The notes beneath the pieces are model-generated. The model had not been told where the DNA came from and did no database searches. It saw nothing but the letters and a program-made list of their open reading frames with translations. A DNA stretch of 64,000 nucleotides from Parasedimentitalea denitrificans (lineage in GTDB: Bacteria > Pseudomonadota > Alphaproteobacteria > Rhodobacterales > Rhodobacteraceae), in NCBI RefSeq assembly GCF_011813015.1, contig NZ_QHLQ01000002.1:1-64000 (forward strand), in the 5' to 3' direction. Made by a program: the position numbers and the translations under genes. This document shows positions 7,479 through 17,113 of this stretch, in pieces. Each line of letters begins with the position of its first letter. The stretch's first letter is position 1.

Positions 7479-10340
7479 TCACTTACCCTGCTTCATCCCC
7501 ATCAGCGCTGCTGCAAATGGGTTATCAGGATCGATCTTCTTCTCTTGCTTAGGTGGTCGCGACGAGAACGTCTTGGCACCTTGCTGAGGACGTCCGCCCT
7601 TTTTACCCGCGCCTTTGCCCTGCGGCTTACCACCACGGCCCTTGCCCTGAGGCTTGCCACCACGACCAGCGCCACCTTCGGCGTTTTGATCACGACGCTG
7701 GCCACGTTGACCGCCGCCCTGGCGATTACGGCCCCAGGTGAAGGTAACGAACTGCTCCATTTCAGGTGCAGCTTCTTCAGCTTGCTCTGCGCTCGCAGCG
7801 GCAGATGCCTCGGCTACCGCCTCGGTGCCTTCGGTAGCCTCGGCTGGCGCCTCGGCGGTGGTGGCAGTTTCTTCAGTCGGGGCTGCTTCAGGCGTAGCAT
7901 CTGCTTTTACAGGCTCAGACCCGCTATCCTTTGCGGTGTCTGGAGTTGGCGCAGCAACGGCCTTGACCTTAACGCGTTCACCTTTTTCGGCCTTGTAGCC
8001 AAGACCGGTCATCAGGTCGGCAAACTGCTCTAACGTCATCCCTGTGATCGACAACATATCCGGTTTGGCCTCAAAGCCACCGCGGCTGTCTTCGCCGCGC
8101 AGCATGTCAGCCAGACGTTCCAGCATGTCGATACGAATTGACCGAGTGCCAGCAGCGCGATAACCGCACATGGTGTCATAACCTTTTGGCGCATTGGCAT
8201 CAGCAGGTACAGTCACCAGCCCCGGAGGCGGTGCTTCGGGGAACTCCTGCAAACCCTGCACCAGCGACCACAGCACCAGACGCAGGCGCGTCGGAGCGGG
8301 TTTCAGCAGCAGTGGCATGAAGATGGTGAACTGACCAAAACGGATACCGTGCTTGCGCAACGCGCCACGTGAATCCTGATCCAGATCCTTGACCTCTTGC
8401 GCCACGTCAGCGCGTGGCAAAATGCCCATCGCCTCGACCATGCGGAAGGCAAAGCCCCGCGCCAAGCCGGTGAGCTCTTCATCTTTTTGCAACGCGATCA
8501 GTGGCTCAAACAGAGCAGCTATCTTGCGGCTGATGAAATGTTGCAGACGGCGTTCAACCTTTTGGGCGACGTCGGAACCCGCAGCATCATCAACAAAAAC
8601 TGTAATTGTCGGGTTCAATGCGTCAGCGCCGGCAGTCAACTTACCAACCGCATGTTCGCCCCACATCAATCCCCCCTGCTCGGTGAAATCAATCTCGGTA
8701 TCGGGTGCATTGTAGAACCGATCCGCACGCAAATGGAATTGCGGCGCCAAAGCCTGCATCGAGGCCGCTTTCAAGGCTTTTGCCTCGGTCCCCTGTGCGC
8801 TTTTGTCCGGTGAAAACCGAAAACCATCTAACCGACCAACGAATTCACCTTCGACGGTCACATCACCCTTGTCATTCACTTCGGCCAAGAGGGCCTCCTT
8901 CTGTTTGAGCCGGCGCAAAAGCACGGATGTGCGCCGGTCCACAAATCGCTGAGTCAGACGCTCGTGCAATGCGTCTGACAATCTGTCTTCTACAGTGCGA
9001 GTTTCCCCGCGCCAATGGCTTTCGTCACGAAGCCAGCCTTTCCTTTGCGCAACATATGTCCACGTACGGATAAAGGCCAACCGTTTGGACAAAGTATCAA
9101 TATTGCCGTCGATGCGGTCAATCAACTTTATCTGGCGCGCGATCCAATCGTCCGGCACCACATTGCGTTCGACCAAATGGTCAAAGATCAACCCCAGCAA
9201 GTTTGCGTGTTCAGCATGCGAAACCCCACGAAAATCAGGTATTCTGCACACATCCCATAGCAATTTCACGTTCGGGCCGGACTGGGCACGCGCAGCAATC
9301 AAAGCATCTTGGGACAACATCTTCAGGGTTCGAAGGTCGTCCGCCTCGCGTGCTTTGGTCAGGTGTTCACCTTCCGGTGCAACCTCCAATGAGCGGATAA
9401 GCGCCTCCGGGGTGCCAAATTGCAGCTTTGCGGACCTCCAGTTCAGCTTTTTCAACGGCGTGAACTGGTGATCCATGATCGCACCCGCGACATGATCATC
9501 CAGTGGACGGGCATCTCCGGTGACACCAAAACTGCCGTGGCTCATGCCGCGCCCTGCCCGCCCCGCAATCTGCGCCAGCTCATTTGGCTCTAGCGCGCGC
9601 ATCCGTTGTCCATCAAATTTGTTCAGAGCCGAGAACGCGACGTGGTCGATATCCAGGTTCAGCCCCATGCCAATGGCATCGGTGGCAACCAAGTAATCAA
9701 CCTCTCCATTCTGGTACATTTCGACCTGCGCATTGCGGGTCCGCGGGGAGAGAGCTCCCATCACCACCGCTGCGCCGCCCTTTTGGCGGCGAATCAACTC
9801 GGCGATGGCATAGACGTTATCCACCGAGAACCCGACAATTGCGCTACGCGGAGGCATTCGGCTGATTTTCTTTGAACCACCGTAAACCAGTTGTGACATC
9901 CGCTCGCGGTGAATGAACTGCGCCTCGGGCACCAGTGCGGAAATTGGGCCGCGCATTGTGTCCGACCCCAGGAACAGGGTTTCATGCAAACCCCGGGCAT
10001 TCAGCAAACGATTGGTAAAGACGTGGCCGCGCTCTGGATCAGCACAGAGTTGGATTTCGTCAATCGCCAGAAAATCGCAGCCCATACCTTCTGGCATCGC
10101 CTCGACGGTGCAGACCCAGTACTTTGTGCGTGGCGGCACGATGCGCTCTTCGCCGGTGACCAGCGCCACAACTGAAGGACCGCGGATCGCTACGATTTTA
10201 TCATAAACCTCACGCGCGAGCAGACGCAATGGCAGGCCGATGACCCCAGTGCGGTGCCCCAACATACGTTCTATTGCGTAATGGGTTTTGCCAGTGTTGG
10301 TTGGGCCAAGGACGGCCACAACCCGAGATGCGCCAGTCAT
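7479..10340 (-). CDS. Suv3-like superfamily 2 RNA helicase with acidic and RGG-like tail
   Basis: The 953-residue helicase has a Walker A loop GPTNTGKT at residues 12-19, a DEIQ box near residue 95, and a second RecA-like domain with GMGLNLDID and QIAGRAGR motifs. These match mitochondrial Suv3, an RNA unwinding enzyme acting with the degradosome. After about residue 760 the sequence becomes low-complexity: first an Ala/Glu-rich acidic linker, then a Gly/Arg/Lys/Gln-rich segment with repeated GGKPQGKG. Such basic disordered tails usually bind RNA. AAGG lies 8 bases before the ATG. It sits between a TPR protein (14-base gap) and the S4 protein (4-base gap). Its partner nuclease is not nearby. 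Confidence 0.9.
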   Translation of the reverse strand: MTGASRVVAVLGPTNTGKTHYAIERMLGHRTGVIGLPLRLLAREVYDKIVAIRGPSVVALVTGEERIVPPRTKYWVCTVEAMPEGMGCDFLAIDEIQLCADPERGHVFTNRLLNARGLHETLFLGSDTMRGPISALVPEAQFIHRERMSQLVYGGSKKISRMPPRSAIVGFSVDNVYAIAELIRRQKGGAAVVMGALSPRTRNAQVEMYQNGEVDYLVATDAIGMGLNLDIDHVAFSALNKFDGQRMRALEPNELAQIAGRAGRGMSHGSFGVTGDARPLDDHVAGAIMDHQFTPLKKLNWRSAKLQFGTPEALIRSLEVAPEGEHLTKAREADDLRTLKMLSQDALIAARAQSGPNVKLLWDVCRIPDFRGVSHAEHANLLGLIFDHLVERNVVPDDWIARQIKLIDRIDGNIDTLSKRLAFIRTWTYVAQRKGWLRDESHWRGETRTVEDRLSDALHERLTQRFVDRRTSVLLRRLKQKEALLAEVNDKGDVTVEGEFVGRLDGFRFSPDKSAQGTEAKALKAASMQALAPQFHLRADRFYNAPDTEIDFTEQGGLMWGEHAVGKLTAGADALNPTITVFVDDAAGSDVAQKVERRLQHFISRKIAALFEPLIALQKDEELTGLARGFAFRMVEAMGILPRADVAQEVKDLDQDSRGALRKHGIRFGQFTIFMPLLLKPAPTRLRLVLWSLVQGLQEFPEAPPPGLVTVPADANAPKGYDTMCGYRAAGTRSIRIDMLERLADMLRGEDSRGGFEAKPDMLSITGMTLEQFADLMTGLGYKAEKGERVKVKAVAAPTPDTAKDSGSEPVKADATPEAAPTEETATTAEAPAEATEGTEAVAEASAAASAEQAEEAAPEMEQFVTFTWGRNRQGGGQRGQRRDQNAEGGAGRGGKPQGKGRGGKPQGKGAGKKGGRPQQGAKTFSSRPPKQEKKIDPDNPFAAALMGMKQGK

Positions 10341-10354
10341 TGCATCAACCTTAC

Positions 10355-10924
10355 TTACAGTTCTTTGCCCACAACCGAGCGTCTTAATCTATTCAGGGCG
10401 GTGGATACGTCCTCGTGGTGCGGATGTATAGCCTGTGCACGCAGGTAAGCCTGATACGCGGCGTCCGGGTCACGGAAATGCTCGAACACATTGCCCAGCG
10501 CATAGATCGCGTTGTAATCATTGGGGTTCAGATACAGCGCACGTTCCAAATCGGCGACGGCTGGACCAAAACGCCCGACCAGAAAATACGCGCGCGCACG
10601 CTGAAACCAGCCATGGGCGAATTCTGGTGCATGATCTGTAAGGGCCGTCAGATGTTCGATGGCTTCGTCCAAGTCCCCGCGTTCGATCCCGTCCAGCCCG
10701 CGTTTCAACAAAACGTCCATAGCTGCTGAGCCACTTTTGCTCCAGAGAGCCTGCAATTGACGGTCCAATTTCAGCGCCTCACCTGATTCTGCGCTGACTA
10801 GAGCCGATAGAAGCGCGGGTTCATCGGTGGAATCCTGTGCATTCACTGAAAATGGCAGGAAAAAAGGGACTGACAACAGGGTTGCCGCCACGATAGCTTT
10901 GAGGTTCAGAGTGTTTGTGATCAT
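10355..10924 (-). CDS. Exported TPR-repeat protein
   Basis: The 189-residue product has a signal peptide (hydrophobic stretch ending at VNA-Q near residue 30) and at least three tetratricopeptide repeats (HGWFQRARAYFLVGRF, NAIYALGNVFEHFRD), so it is probably periplasmic and binds protein partners. The frame is open 32 codons further upstream. I prefer the ATG at 10922-10924 because it places the signal peptide at the N-terminus and leaves 99 bases for promoters toward the divergent SCP2 gene. The partner is unknown. It heads the minus-strand run that continues into the helicase. Confidence 0.82.
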   Translation of the reverse strand: MITNTLNLKAIVAATLLSVPFFLPFSVNAQDSTDEPALLSALVSAESGEALKLDRQLQALWSKSGSAAMDVLLKRGLDGIERGDLDEAIEHLTALTDHAPEFAHGWFQRARAYFLVGRFGPAVADLERALYLNPNDYNAIYALGNVFEHFRDPDAAYQAYLRAQAIHPHHEDVSTALNRLRRSVVGKEL

Positions 10925-11023
10925 GATGCCGATCAGTGTAACGACACAGCCGACGATTTCCAGTGCTGACGGACGGTCCGTCACACAGACGTGTTGGCTA
11001 CAGTAGATAAATAAGGACACCAG

Positions 11024-11314
11024 ATGAGCGACATTCTTTCCCAGGCCGCAGAAGCGCTAAATGAGAAACTGAGCGGCGGCGAGTTTGGCGCCTCGGCTAA
11101 ATTTGAAATCTCTGGCGTTGGGGCCGTTGTAATCGATGCCGATGGCGCGAGGGTTAGCGATGAAGAGGCCGACGTCACCCTGTCTGCGGATGCCGAAACG
11201 TTTCAGGACATCCTGAGCGGCGAGCTGAACCCGACCAGCGCCTTTATGTCAGGCAAGCTGACAATCGACGGCGACATGGGTACCGCGATGCAACTGGCAT
11301 CGGTTCTAGCCTAA
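11024..11314 (+). CDS. SCP2 sterol-carrier-like domain protein
   Basis: The 96-residue protein is a single SCP2 domain (FEISGVGAVVIDADG, then DVTLSADAETFQDILSGELNPTSAFMSGKLTIDGDMG). This fold has a hydrophobic tunnel that binds lipids or acyl-CoA. Its stop codon overlaps the start of the downstream hydrolase (TAATG), so the two are translationally coupled. The pairing with a lysophospholipase-like hydrolase suggests delivery or handling of a lipid substrate; that is inference. Confidence 0.9.
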   Translation: MSDILSQAAEALNEKLSGGEFGASAKFEISGVGAVVIDADGARVSDEEADVTLSADAETFQDILSGELNPTSAFMSGKLTIDGDMGTAMQLASVLA

Positions 11315-12273
11315 TGGACGCGCGCCCAAATGACCTGCAGGTTGCTCCGTTTTTTGCTGATATTGCCAAAGGACCGGAGGGCGGCCAGGCCCATTGGGTG
11401 ACAACAAGCGATGGCCTGCGTATTCGCGTGGGCCATTGGCAGACAAAGACTACGACCAAAGGCACGGTCTTGCTGTTCCCCGGTCGTACTGAATTTATCG
11501 AAAAATATGGGCCTACAGCATCTGAACTGGCCGCACGTGGCTATGCGGCGGTGTCCGTTGACTGGCGTGGACAGGGCTTGGCTGATCGGATGCTCCCCAA
11601 TCGTTTACTGGGACATGTCGATCGTTTCACTGACTTCCAAAAAGATGTCGCCGCAGTTCTGGATCTGGCTGATCGTCTGGCCCTACCCAAACCCTATTTC
11701 CTAAACGGTCACTCGATGGGTGGTGCAATTGGCCTTAGGGCGTTGATGGAGGGGCTACCGGTAAACGCTTGTACGTTTACTGGGCCTATGTGGAATATCT
11801 ACATGGCGCCAGCAATGCGTCCTCTGGGCAAGCTGATGGGTAAGATTGGCCCTGCCATTGGATTGGGTGGCAAACTGGTTCCTACGACGGATCTGGACAA
11901 CTACGCCTTGATCAACCCGTTTGAAGGCAACACGCTTACCAACGATCCTGTCGGTTATCAGTTCATGCGTGACCAAATGACAGCGCAACCGGACCTTACT
12001 CTTGGTGGTCCGACCATCCAATGGCTGGGCGAAGGATTGAAGGACTGCGCCGCACTGGCAGCGATGGATTCGCCCAAATTGCCTTGCATCACATTTTTGG
12101 GCACGCAGGAACAGATTGTTGACTGCCCGGCGATACACGATCGCATGGCTCGCTGGCCTGGTGGAGAGCTGGTTCTACTGGATAACGTCCAACACGAGAT
12201 CCTGCTGGAAACTCCAAAGGTCCGCACCCGTGTTATTGACCGCATGTGCAGTCTGTTCGATCAGTACTGCTGA
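11314..12273 (+). CDS. Alpha/beta hydrolase, lysophospholipase/monoacylglycerol lipase type
   Basis: The 319-residue serine hydrolase carries the nucleophile elbow GHSMGG with Ser134, an oxyanion region near LLFPGRTEFIEKYG, and a late NVQHEILLE segment supplying the catalytic histidine. This is the Hydrolase_4 family, which includes PldB lysophospholipase and monoglyceride lipase. No signal peptide is seen, so it is probably cytoplasmic. It overlaps the SCP2 gene by one base. The substrate is not determinable. Confidence 0.88.
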   Translation: MDARPNDLQVAPFFADIAKGPEGGQAHWVTTSDGLRIRVGHWQTKTTTKGTVLLFPGRTEFIEKYGPTASELAARGYAAVSVDWRGQGLADRMLPNRLLGHVDRFTDFQKDVAAVLDLADRLALPKPYFLNGHSMGGAIGLRALMEGLPVNACTFTGPMWNIYMAPAMRPLGKLMGKIGPAIGLGGKLVPTTDLDNYALINPFEGNTLTNDPVGYQFMRDQMTAQPDLTLGGPTIQWLGEGLKDCAALAAMDSPKLPCITFLGTQEQIVDCPAIHDRMARWPGGELVLLDNVQHEILLETPKVRTRVIDRMCSLFDQYC

Positions 12274-12395
12274 TCACCAAACACCCTCTGTTTCCAGCAC
12301 AATATGAGGGTATCGGTTTCAAGCGCCCCCTATCGCTTGTGATCCCCCCACGCGCGCCTTAGATGTTTTGCAAACGCAAGATATAGAGGTGCACC

Positions 12396-14216
12396 ATGTT
12401 CCAACTTCCCTTCCCCGTTCGCGACGCCAATGCCGCCTCTGGATCTGATCAGTTTGGCGATTTGCCCGAATGGGATCTGACCGATCTCTATGCCAGCGAA
12501 GACGCCACCGAGCTGAAACGTGATTTGGAATGGCTTGAAACAGAATGCAGCAGCTTTGCCAGCGATTACGAAGGCAAGCTGGCTGACATTGACGCGGATG
12601 GCCTGCTGAACTGTGTGCTGCGTAATGAGAAGATCAACAACAAGGCCGGGCGTATCATGTCCTATGCCGGTCTGCGCTATTACCAGCTGACCACAGATGC
12701 CGCCCGCGCCAAGTTCATGTCGGACATGCAAGAATCGATCACTGTCTTCACGACCCCTTTGGTGTTCTTTACCCTGGAACTGAACCGCATCGACGACAGC
12801 GTTCTTGCTGCTCATTTTGATGCCAACACTGACTTGGCCCGTTACAAGCCAGTGTTCGACCGCATCCGTGCGATGAAGCCATACCAACTGTCCGACGAGC
12901 TAGAGAAGTTTCTGCATGATCTGGGGGTTGTAGGTGATGCATGGGAACGGTTGTTTGATGAAACCATCGCTGGGCTCACCTTTACCGTCGACGGTGAAGA
13001 GCTGAACATCGAAGGTACTCTGAACTTGCTGACGGAACAGGACCGTGCCAAACGTGAAGCCGCCACCCGCGAGCTTGCCAGCGTATTTCAAGAAAACATC
13101 AAGATCTTTGCCCGCGTTCACAACACTCAGGCCAAGGAAAAAGAGATTGTTGACCGCTGGCGCGCCATGCCCAGTGCACAGATGGGTCGCCACCTGTCCA
13201 ATGACGTAGAACCCGAAGTTGTTGAGGCCCTGCGCAGCGCCGTTGTTGCCGCCTACCCCAAGTTGTCACACCGGTACTACGACCTGAAACGCAAATGGCT
13301 GGGTCTAGACCGTATGCAGGTCTGGGATCGCAACGCGCCATTGCCGATGGAAGACACCCGCACCGTCAGCTGGGAAGATGCCGAGAATACCGTGATGGAG
13401 GCCTATAATGCCTTTGACCCGCGCATGGGTGAACTGGCCAAGCCTTTCTTCTCGGACGGATGGATCGACGCAGGTGTGAAACCCGGCAAAGCCCCCGGCG
13501 CCTTTGCCCACCCCACCGTTACCGACGTGCACCCCTATGTAATGCTGAATTATCTGGGCAAACCCCGTGACGTGATGACACTGGCGCATGAACTGGGCCA
13601 CGGTGTGCATCAGGTGCTGGCCGCCGACCAAGGCGAGATGCTATCGTCCACCCCGCTAACCTTGGCTGAGACCGCCTCGGTCTTTGGTGAGATGCTCACC
13701 TTCCGCAAGATGCTGGACAAGGCCGAAACCAAAGAGCAGCGCAAGGTGCTGCTGGCGGGCAAGGTCGAAGACATGATCAACACCGTAGTGCGCCAGATCG
13801 CGTTCTACGACTTTGAATGCAAACTCCACGCCGCCCGCGCCGAAGGCGAACTAACACCAGACGACATCAACGCCCTTTGGATGTCGGTTCAGGCCGAAAG
13901 CCTTGGTGACTGCTTTGACTTCATGGAAGGCTACGAGACCTTCTGGGCCTATATTCCCCACTTCGTCCACTCTCCGTTCTACGTCTACGCCTATGCGTTC
14001 GGCGACGGCTTGGTCAACGCTCTCTACTCGGTTTACGCCGAGGGTGACGAGGGTTTCGAGGACAAGTATTTCGAGATGCTGAAAGCCGGTGGCTCCAAGC
14101 ACCACAAAGAGCTTCTGGCTCCATTTGGCCTCGACGCCTCGGACCCCAAGTTCTGGGACAAAGGCCTGTCGATGATTTCTGGCTTCATTGATGAACTGGA
14201 AGCAATGGAGGACTAA
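12396..14216 (+). CDS. pepF: Oligoendopeptidase F, M3B zinc metallopeptidase
   Basis: The 606-residue cytosolic peptidase cleaves oligopeptides. The zinc-binding motif HELGH occupies residues 398-402 (His398, Glu399, His402), with the downstream glutamate in LAETASVFGEM. The N-terminal helical domain of the family is present (residues 25-200) and the length is normal. GAGG lies 6 bases before the ATG. It appears to be a single-gene transcript, ending in a strong hairpin. Confidence 0.95.
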   Translation: MFQLPFPVRDANAASGSDQFGDLPEWDLTDLYASEDATELKRDLEWLETECSSFASDYEGKLADIDADGLLNCVLRNEKINNKAGRIMSYAGLRYYQLTTDAARAKFMSDMQESITVFTTPLVFFTLELNRIDDSVLAAHFDANTDLARYKPVFDRIRAMKPYQLSDELEKFLHDLGVVGDAWERLFDETIAGLTFTVDGEELNIEGTLNLLTEQDRAKREAATRELASVFQENIKIFARVHNTQAKEKEIVDRWRAMPSAQMGRHLSNDVEPEVVEALRSAVVAAYPKLSHRYYDLKRKWLGLDRMQVWDRNAPLPMEDTRTVSWEDAENTVMEAYNAFDPRMGELAKPFFSDGWIDAGVKPGKAPGAFAHPTVTDVHPYVMLNYLGKPRDVMTLAHELGHGVHQVLAADQGEMLSSTPLTLAETASVFGEMLTFRKMLDKAETKEQRKVLLAGKVEDMINTVVRQIAFYDFECKLHAARAEGELTPDDINALWMSVQAESLGDCFDFMEGYETFWAYIPHFVHSPFYVYAYAFGDGLVNALYSVYAEGDEGFEDKYFEMLKAGGSKHHKELLAPFGLDASDPKFWDKGLSMISGFIDELEAMED

Positions 14217-14229
14217 GTGGTCTCATGTT

Positions 14230-14250
14230 CCTGGGCCTCTTTGGCCCAGG
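14230..14250 (+). terminator. Terminator after pepF
   Basis: A perfect 8-base-pair stem CCTGGGCC/GGCCCAGG with a 5-base loop is followed by a T-rich tract (AATGTTGTTTCTTT). It starts 13 bases after the pepF stop codon. Confidence 0.8.
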
Positions 14251-14382
14251 AATGTTGTTTCTTTGCGGGCCTTGTCAGCCTCCAAACGTTTATTCCAGCG
14301 GCAATTCTTCTCCAATCTGCCACTCTCGGTGGTCTGGGTTTCGCCCCCTTCAGGAAGCTGTCGACTGAAACCCAATGCCATT

Positions 14383-14982
14383 TTAGCCAAGTCGACCTTG
14401 GCGTGCCCAATCCACAGCGTCTTCCAACCTGTCGTCCCCCCAAAAAATCTCATCCCCTACCGCGAACGTCGGCGACCCAAATACGCCAATTTCCATCGCT
14501 TTTTCCGTCGCGCTGGACAACGCATCAGATATGCGGCTTGACTGGGCTTCCTCAAGAACGCGAGTTGGATTCTGACCGATGTCAGCCAGGCTTGCGGAGA
14601 GGTTTGGCTCTTCTCCTGCAGGTTGCTTACTTTCAAACCAACGCTGGTACGTCGCACGAGTATAGGCCTCTGCCCAGCCTTCCTCTGCACCTAAGGTGGC
14701 GACTAAATTGGCAAGAACAAGCCCAGCAAGTGGGTACGCGGCGGGCAACGTCGGCTGTAAAGAGTACTTTTGAGCACGCCGCTGGATATCGCGCCACATA
14801 TAGGCCGACTTAACCGGTTTATCCTTGAATGGGATATTCTTCTGTTCAACCATAACATGACGCACGTTGAAGGGCCGCCATCGAAAACGAACACCCGAAG
14901 ACTGCGCAACAGTCGACAATCGCATCACAGATAAATAGCTGTATGTGCTGCCAATTGAGTACCAAAAATCAATTTTCAACAT
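14383..14982 (-). CDS. DsbA-family 2-hydroxychromene-2-carboxylate isomerase-like protein
   Basis: The 199-residue protein has the DSBA-like thioredoxin fold found in NahD isomerases and kappa-class glutathione transferases: it opens LKIDFWYSIGSTYSYLS, where the early serines replace the CxxC of true oxidoreductases, and closes with SPTFAVGDEIFWGDDRLEDA. NahD-type enzymes isomerise chromene carboxylates using glutathione during aromatic degradation, but no aromatic pathway is nearby, so the substrate is unknown. The frame opens 24 codons earlier; the ATG at 14980-14982 gives the family N-terminus. Confidence 0.85.
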   Translation of the reverse strand: MLKIDFWYSIGSTYSYLSVMRLSTVAQSSGVRFRWRPFNVRHVMVEQKNIPFKDKPVKSAYMWRDIQRRAQKYSLQPTLPAAYPLAGLVLANLVATLGAEEGWAEAYTRATYQRWFESKQPAGEEPNLSASLADIGQNPTRVLEEAQSSRISDALSSATEKAMEIGVFGSPTFAVGDEIFWGDDRLEDAVDWARQGRLG

Positions 14983-15223
14983 GTACGTCTCCCGATCTGC
15001 CCGACTAAGCGAATTATTCCAGCTAATTGAAGTGCTAGTTATCAATAGTATCACAACGCCGACCTTCCACCTAGTCTACCTATAAGCGATACAGGCCAGA
15101 ACTGTTAACCCTTGCGTGGCAGTACCCAACCTGCCAATCAAGCCAAAGGCCTACCTCTGCTGGGCGCTTAGGACCTCCAAAGGCATCTCAAGCGTGGCAC
15201 TGCAATTTAACTAAGGAGACCCC

Positions 15224-15700
15224 GTGGCACGCATTGACCTACGCCCTCTCTCAAAACAGGATCTAGAATTGGTCCGCCACATCCAGGTGACAGGTGATCA
15301 GGCTATCTATGCAGGCACTATTCACCAGGCTTTCGACACCGTAGAAAATGCAGTCGATTTCCATGCCATCTTTGACGGTGATTACGCAGTTGGATTCTTC
15401 AAGATTGACCGTAATTTTGGAACGAACAATGACTTTGCCAACGACGGCGAACTGGGCCTGCGTGCGTTCAAGATCGACAGCGCCCAACAGGGCAAAGGCT
15501 ATGGCGTAGCCGCAGCTCAAGCATTGCAAACCTACTTGCCGGGCCTGTACCCCTCTGCACTGTCGATTGTTCTGACCGTCAATCTGGCCAACCCCGCAGC
15601 CTATGCCGTCTATCGCAAGGCGGGGTTTGTGGATACTGGCGAGTTCTTCACTGGTGGGCTTGCAGGCCCACAGCACATTATGCGGATGACCTTGGCCTAG
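15224..15700 (+). CDS. GNAT-family N-acetyltransferase
   Basis: The 158-residue protein carries the GNAT acetyl-CoA binding loop QQGKGYGVAAAQAL (about residues 86-99) and the C-terminal VNLANPAAYAVYRKAGF strand typical of the family. It begins at GTG, supported by AAGGAG six bases upstream. The substrate cannot be inferred. It converges on the small zinc-finger gene, whose stop codon begins at the very next base. Confidence 0.88.
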   Translation: MARIDLRPLSKQDLELVRHIQVTGDQAIYAGTIHQAFDTVENAVDFHAIFDGDYAVGFFKIDRNFGTNNDFANDGELGLRAFKIDSAQQGKGYGVAAAQALQTYLPGLYPSALSIVLTVNLANPAAYAVYRKAGFVDTGEFFTGGLAGPQHIMRMTLA

Positions 15701-15970
15701 CTACTTCAACTGGCTGTCCTTGGATCCACGCCGATTAAACCCACCGCGCGCCTTGTAGGCTCCGTCGCGCTCTTGCTGGCATTCAATACACAGCTTCACA
15801 CCGGGAATGGCCAGTCGCCGCTTCTCGGGGATAGGCTCTTCGCAGTCTGCGCAGTGGGTCAGGCTTTCGCCCGTCGGGACTTTGCGTGTCTGCATTCGGG
15901 CCAGTTCATCACTGATCGACGCCTCGATCTGCTCGCTGACCGCACCGTCCTTTGCCCATCCACCTGCCAT
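15701..15970 (-). CDS. Small DksA/TraR-family zinc-finger protein
   Basis: The 89-residue protein has a C4 zinc finger: CADC near residue 40 and CIEC near residue 58 within the DksA/TraR pattern (EEPIPEKRRLAIPGVKLC). A short helix precedes it in place of the long coiled coil of full DksA. Members bind the RNA polymerase secondary channel. Unlike the full-length DksA in this window (35025-35447), it keeps all four cysteines. It converges with the GNAT gene without any spacer. Confidence 0.88.
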   Translation of the reverse strand: MAGGWAKDGAVSEQIEASISDELARMQTRKVPTGESLTHCADCEEPIPEKRRLAIPGVKLCIECQQERDGAYKARGGFNRRGSKDSQLK

Positions 15971-16000
15971 TATTGATCTCCCGTTCTCTTCGCACAGCCC

Positions 16001-16975
16001 TTACAATGGCTGCGCCACCTCAAATATCCGGTCCATCATTGCCTGCGTTCCCCGAGAGAATTCAAGTGGGCACGGATAGTCCACCCCGTCGCGAATTGAC
16101 CAACCAAACGCCTCAACCTGCAGCTTGTAATGATCATCCGCCGGGAAGCGGGTCACTTGTACCTCGAGCCCTGCCCGGTGCAGTTCCACCCGTGCCTCGC
16201 CAAACACGCGCGCATTGAAGGGCGCAGTCAGGCGGATCACGCCACCTTCGCCGTGGAACAGCATTTCCTGATAGGGATGCATTCGAATGCTGACATAAGC
16301 AGAATAAGAAAACCCGGGGAACTGCGCCTGCACTTCTGCCATTGCATCAATACCGTTTTCCCAACGGATTTGCGCTGATACATCATCCGGCTCTTGCCCG
16401 GTGGCAAAGCGGGCCGAGCCCAGAACATAGACACCAATGTCACGCAGACCACCGCCTCCGGTTTCGGCCTTGTTGCGGATATTGTCGGTGTCAGCCCGGT
16501 TATCAAACGAAAACTTGCCGCTGACGTGGGCCAGCTTGCCAATCGCGCCATCATCGATCAGCCGTCGCACCATTTGCCATTGCGGGTGATGGACGATCAT
16601 ATATGCCTCTGCTGCCAGCAATCCGGTCTCATCGCGTTTGGCGATCAACTGGTCAAATTCCCCGGCCCGCATCGTCATCGGCTTTTCACACAAAACATGT
16701 TTGCCCGCAGCCATCGCCTTCAGGCTCCACTCTACGTGCAAGTGGTTCGGAAGCGGCACGTAGACCGCATCGATATCGGGGGATGCGAGCAACGCGTCGT
16801 AGTCCTGATAAACAGTCAAGTCAGGACAAAACGCCTGAAACGGTTCCGCCTTGTCAGCACTAGAGGTAGCTAGAGCCACCAACTGAGCCCCCTCGGCCGC
16901 GTGAATGGCTGGAGCCATAAATTGGCGCGCAAATTTTGCGGCTCCCAAAATTCCCCACCGCACCGGTTTCTGCAT
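16001..16975 (-). CDS. Gfo/Idh/MocA-family NAD(P)-dependent oxidoreductase
   Basis: The 324-residue protein has an N-terminal Rossmann fold (WGILGAAKFARQF near residues 6-18), the family EKPM motif (HVLCEKPMTMRAGEFDQL), and a C-terminal alpha/beta substrate domain. The family oxidises or reduces sugars, inositols and related compounds using NAD(P). I choose the second of two adjacent ATG codons because GGGAG lies 7 bases before it; a TTG further upstream also opens the frame. No sugar operon surrounds it, so the substrate is unknown. Confidence 0.88.
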   Translation of the reverse strand: MQKPVRWGILGAAKFARQFMAPAIHAAEGAQLVALATSSADKAEPFQAFCPDLTVYQDYDALLASPDIDAVYVPLPNHLHVEWSLKAMAAGKHVLCEKPMTMRAGEFDQLIAKRDETGLLAAEAYMIVHHPQWQMVRRLIDDGAIGKLAHVSGKFSFDNRADTDNIRNKAETGGGGLRDIGVYVLGSARFATGQEPDDVSAQIRWENGIDAMAEVQAQFPGFSYSAYVSIRMHPYQEMLFHGEGGVIRLTAPFNARVFGEARVELHRAGLEVQVTRFPADDHYKLQVEAFGWSIRDGVDYPCPLEFSRGTQAMMDRIFEVAQPL

Positions 16976-17113
16976 CATCACACTCCCGAACAATCAAACA
17001 TTTCACTTTGGTTACAAGCTTCAACAATGGGGTGTTGCTCTGACTTTCCCCTTTGCGCCCACCAGGCCCTGCCCTAGGCTAGCGAAAAAATGGATTTGGA
17101 AAAGGGTATTCAC

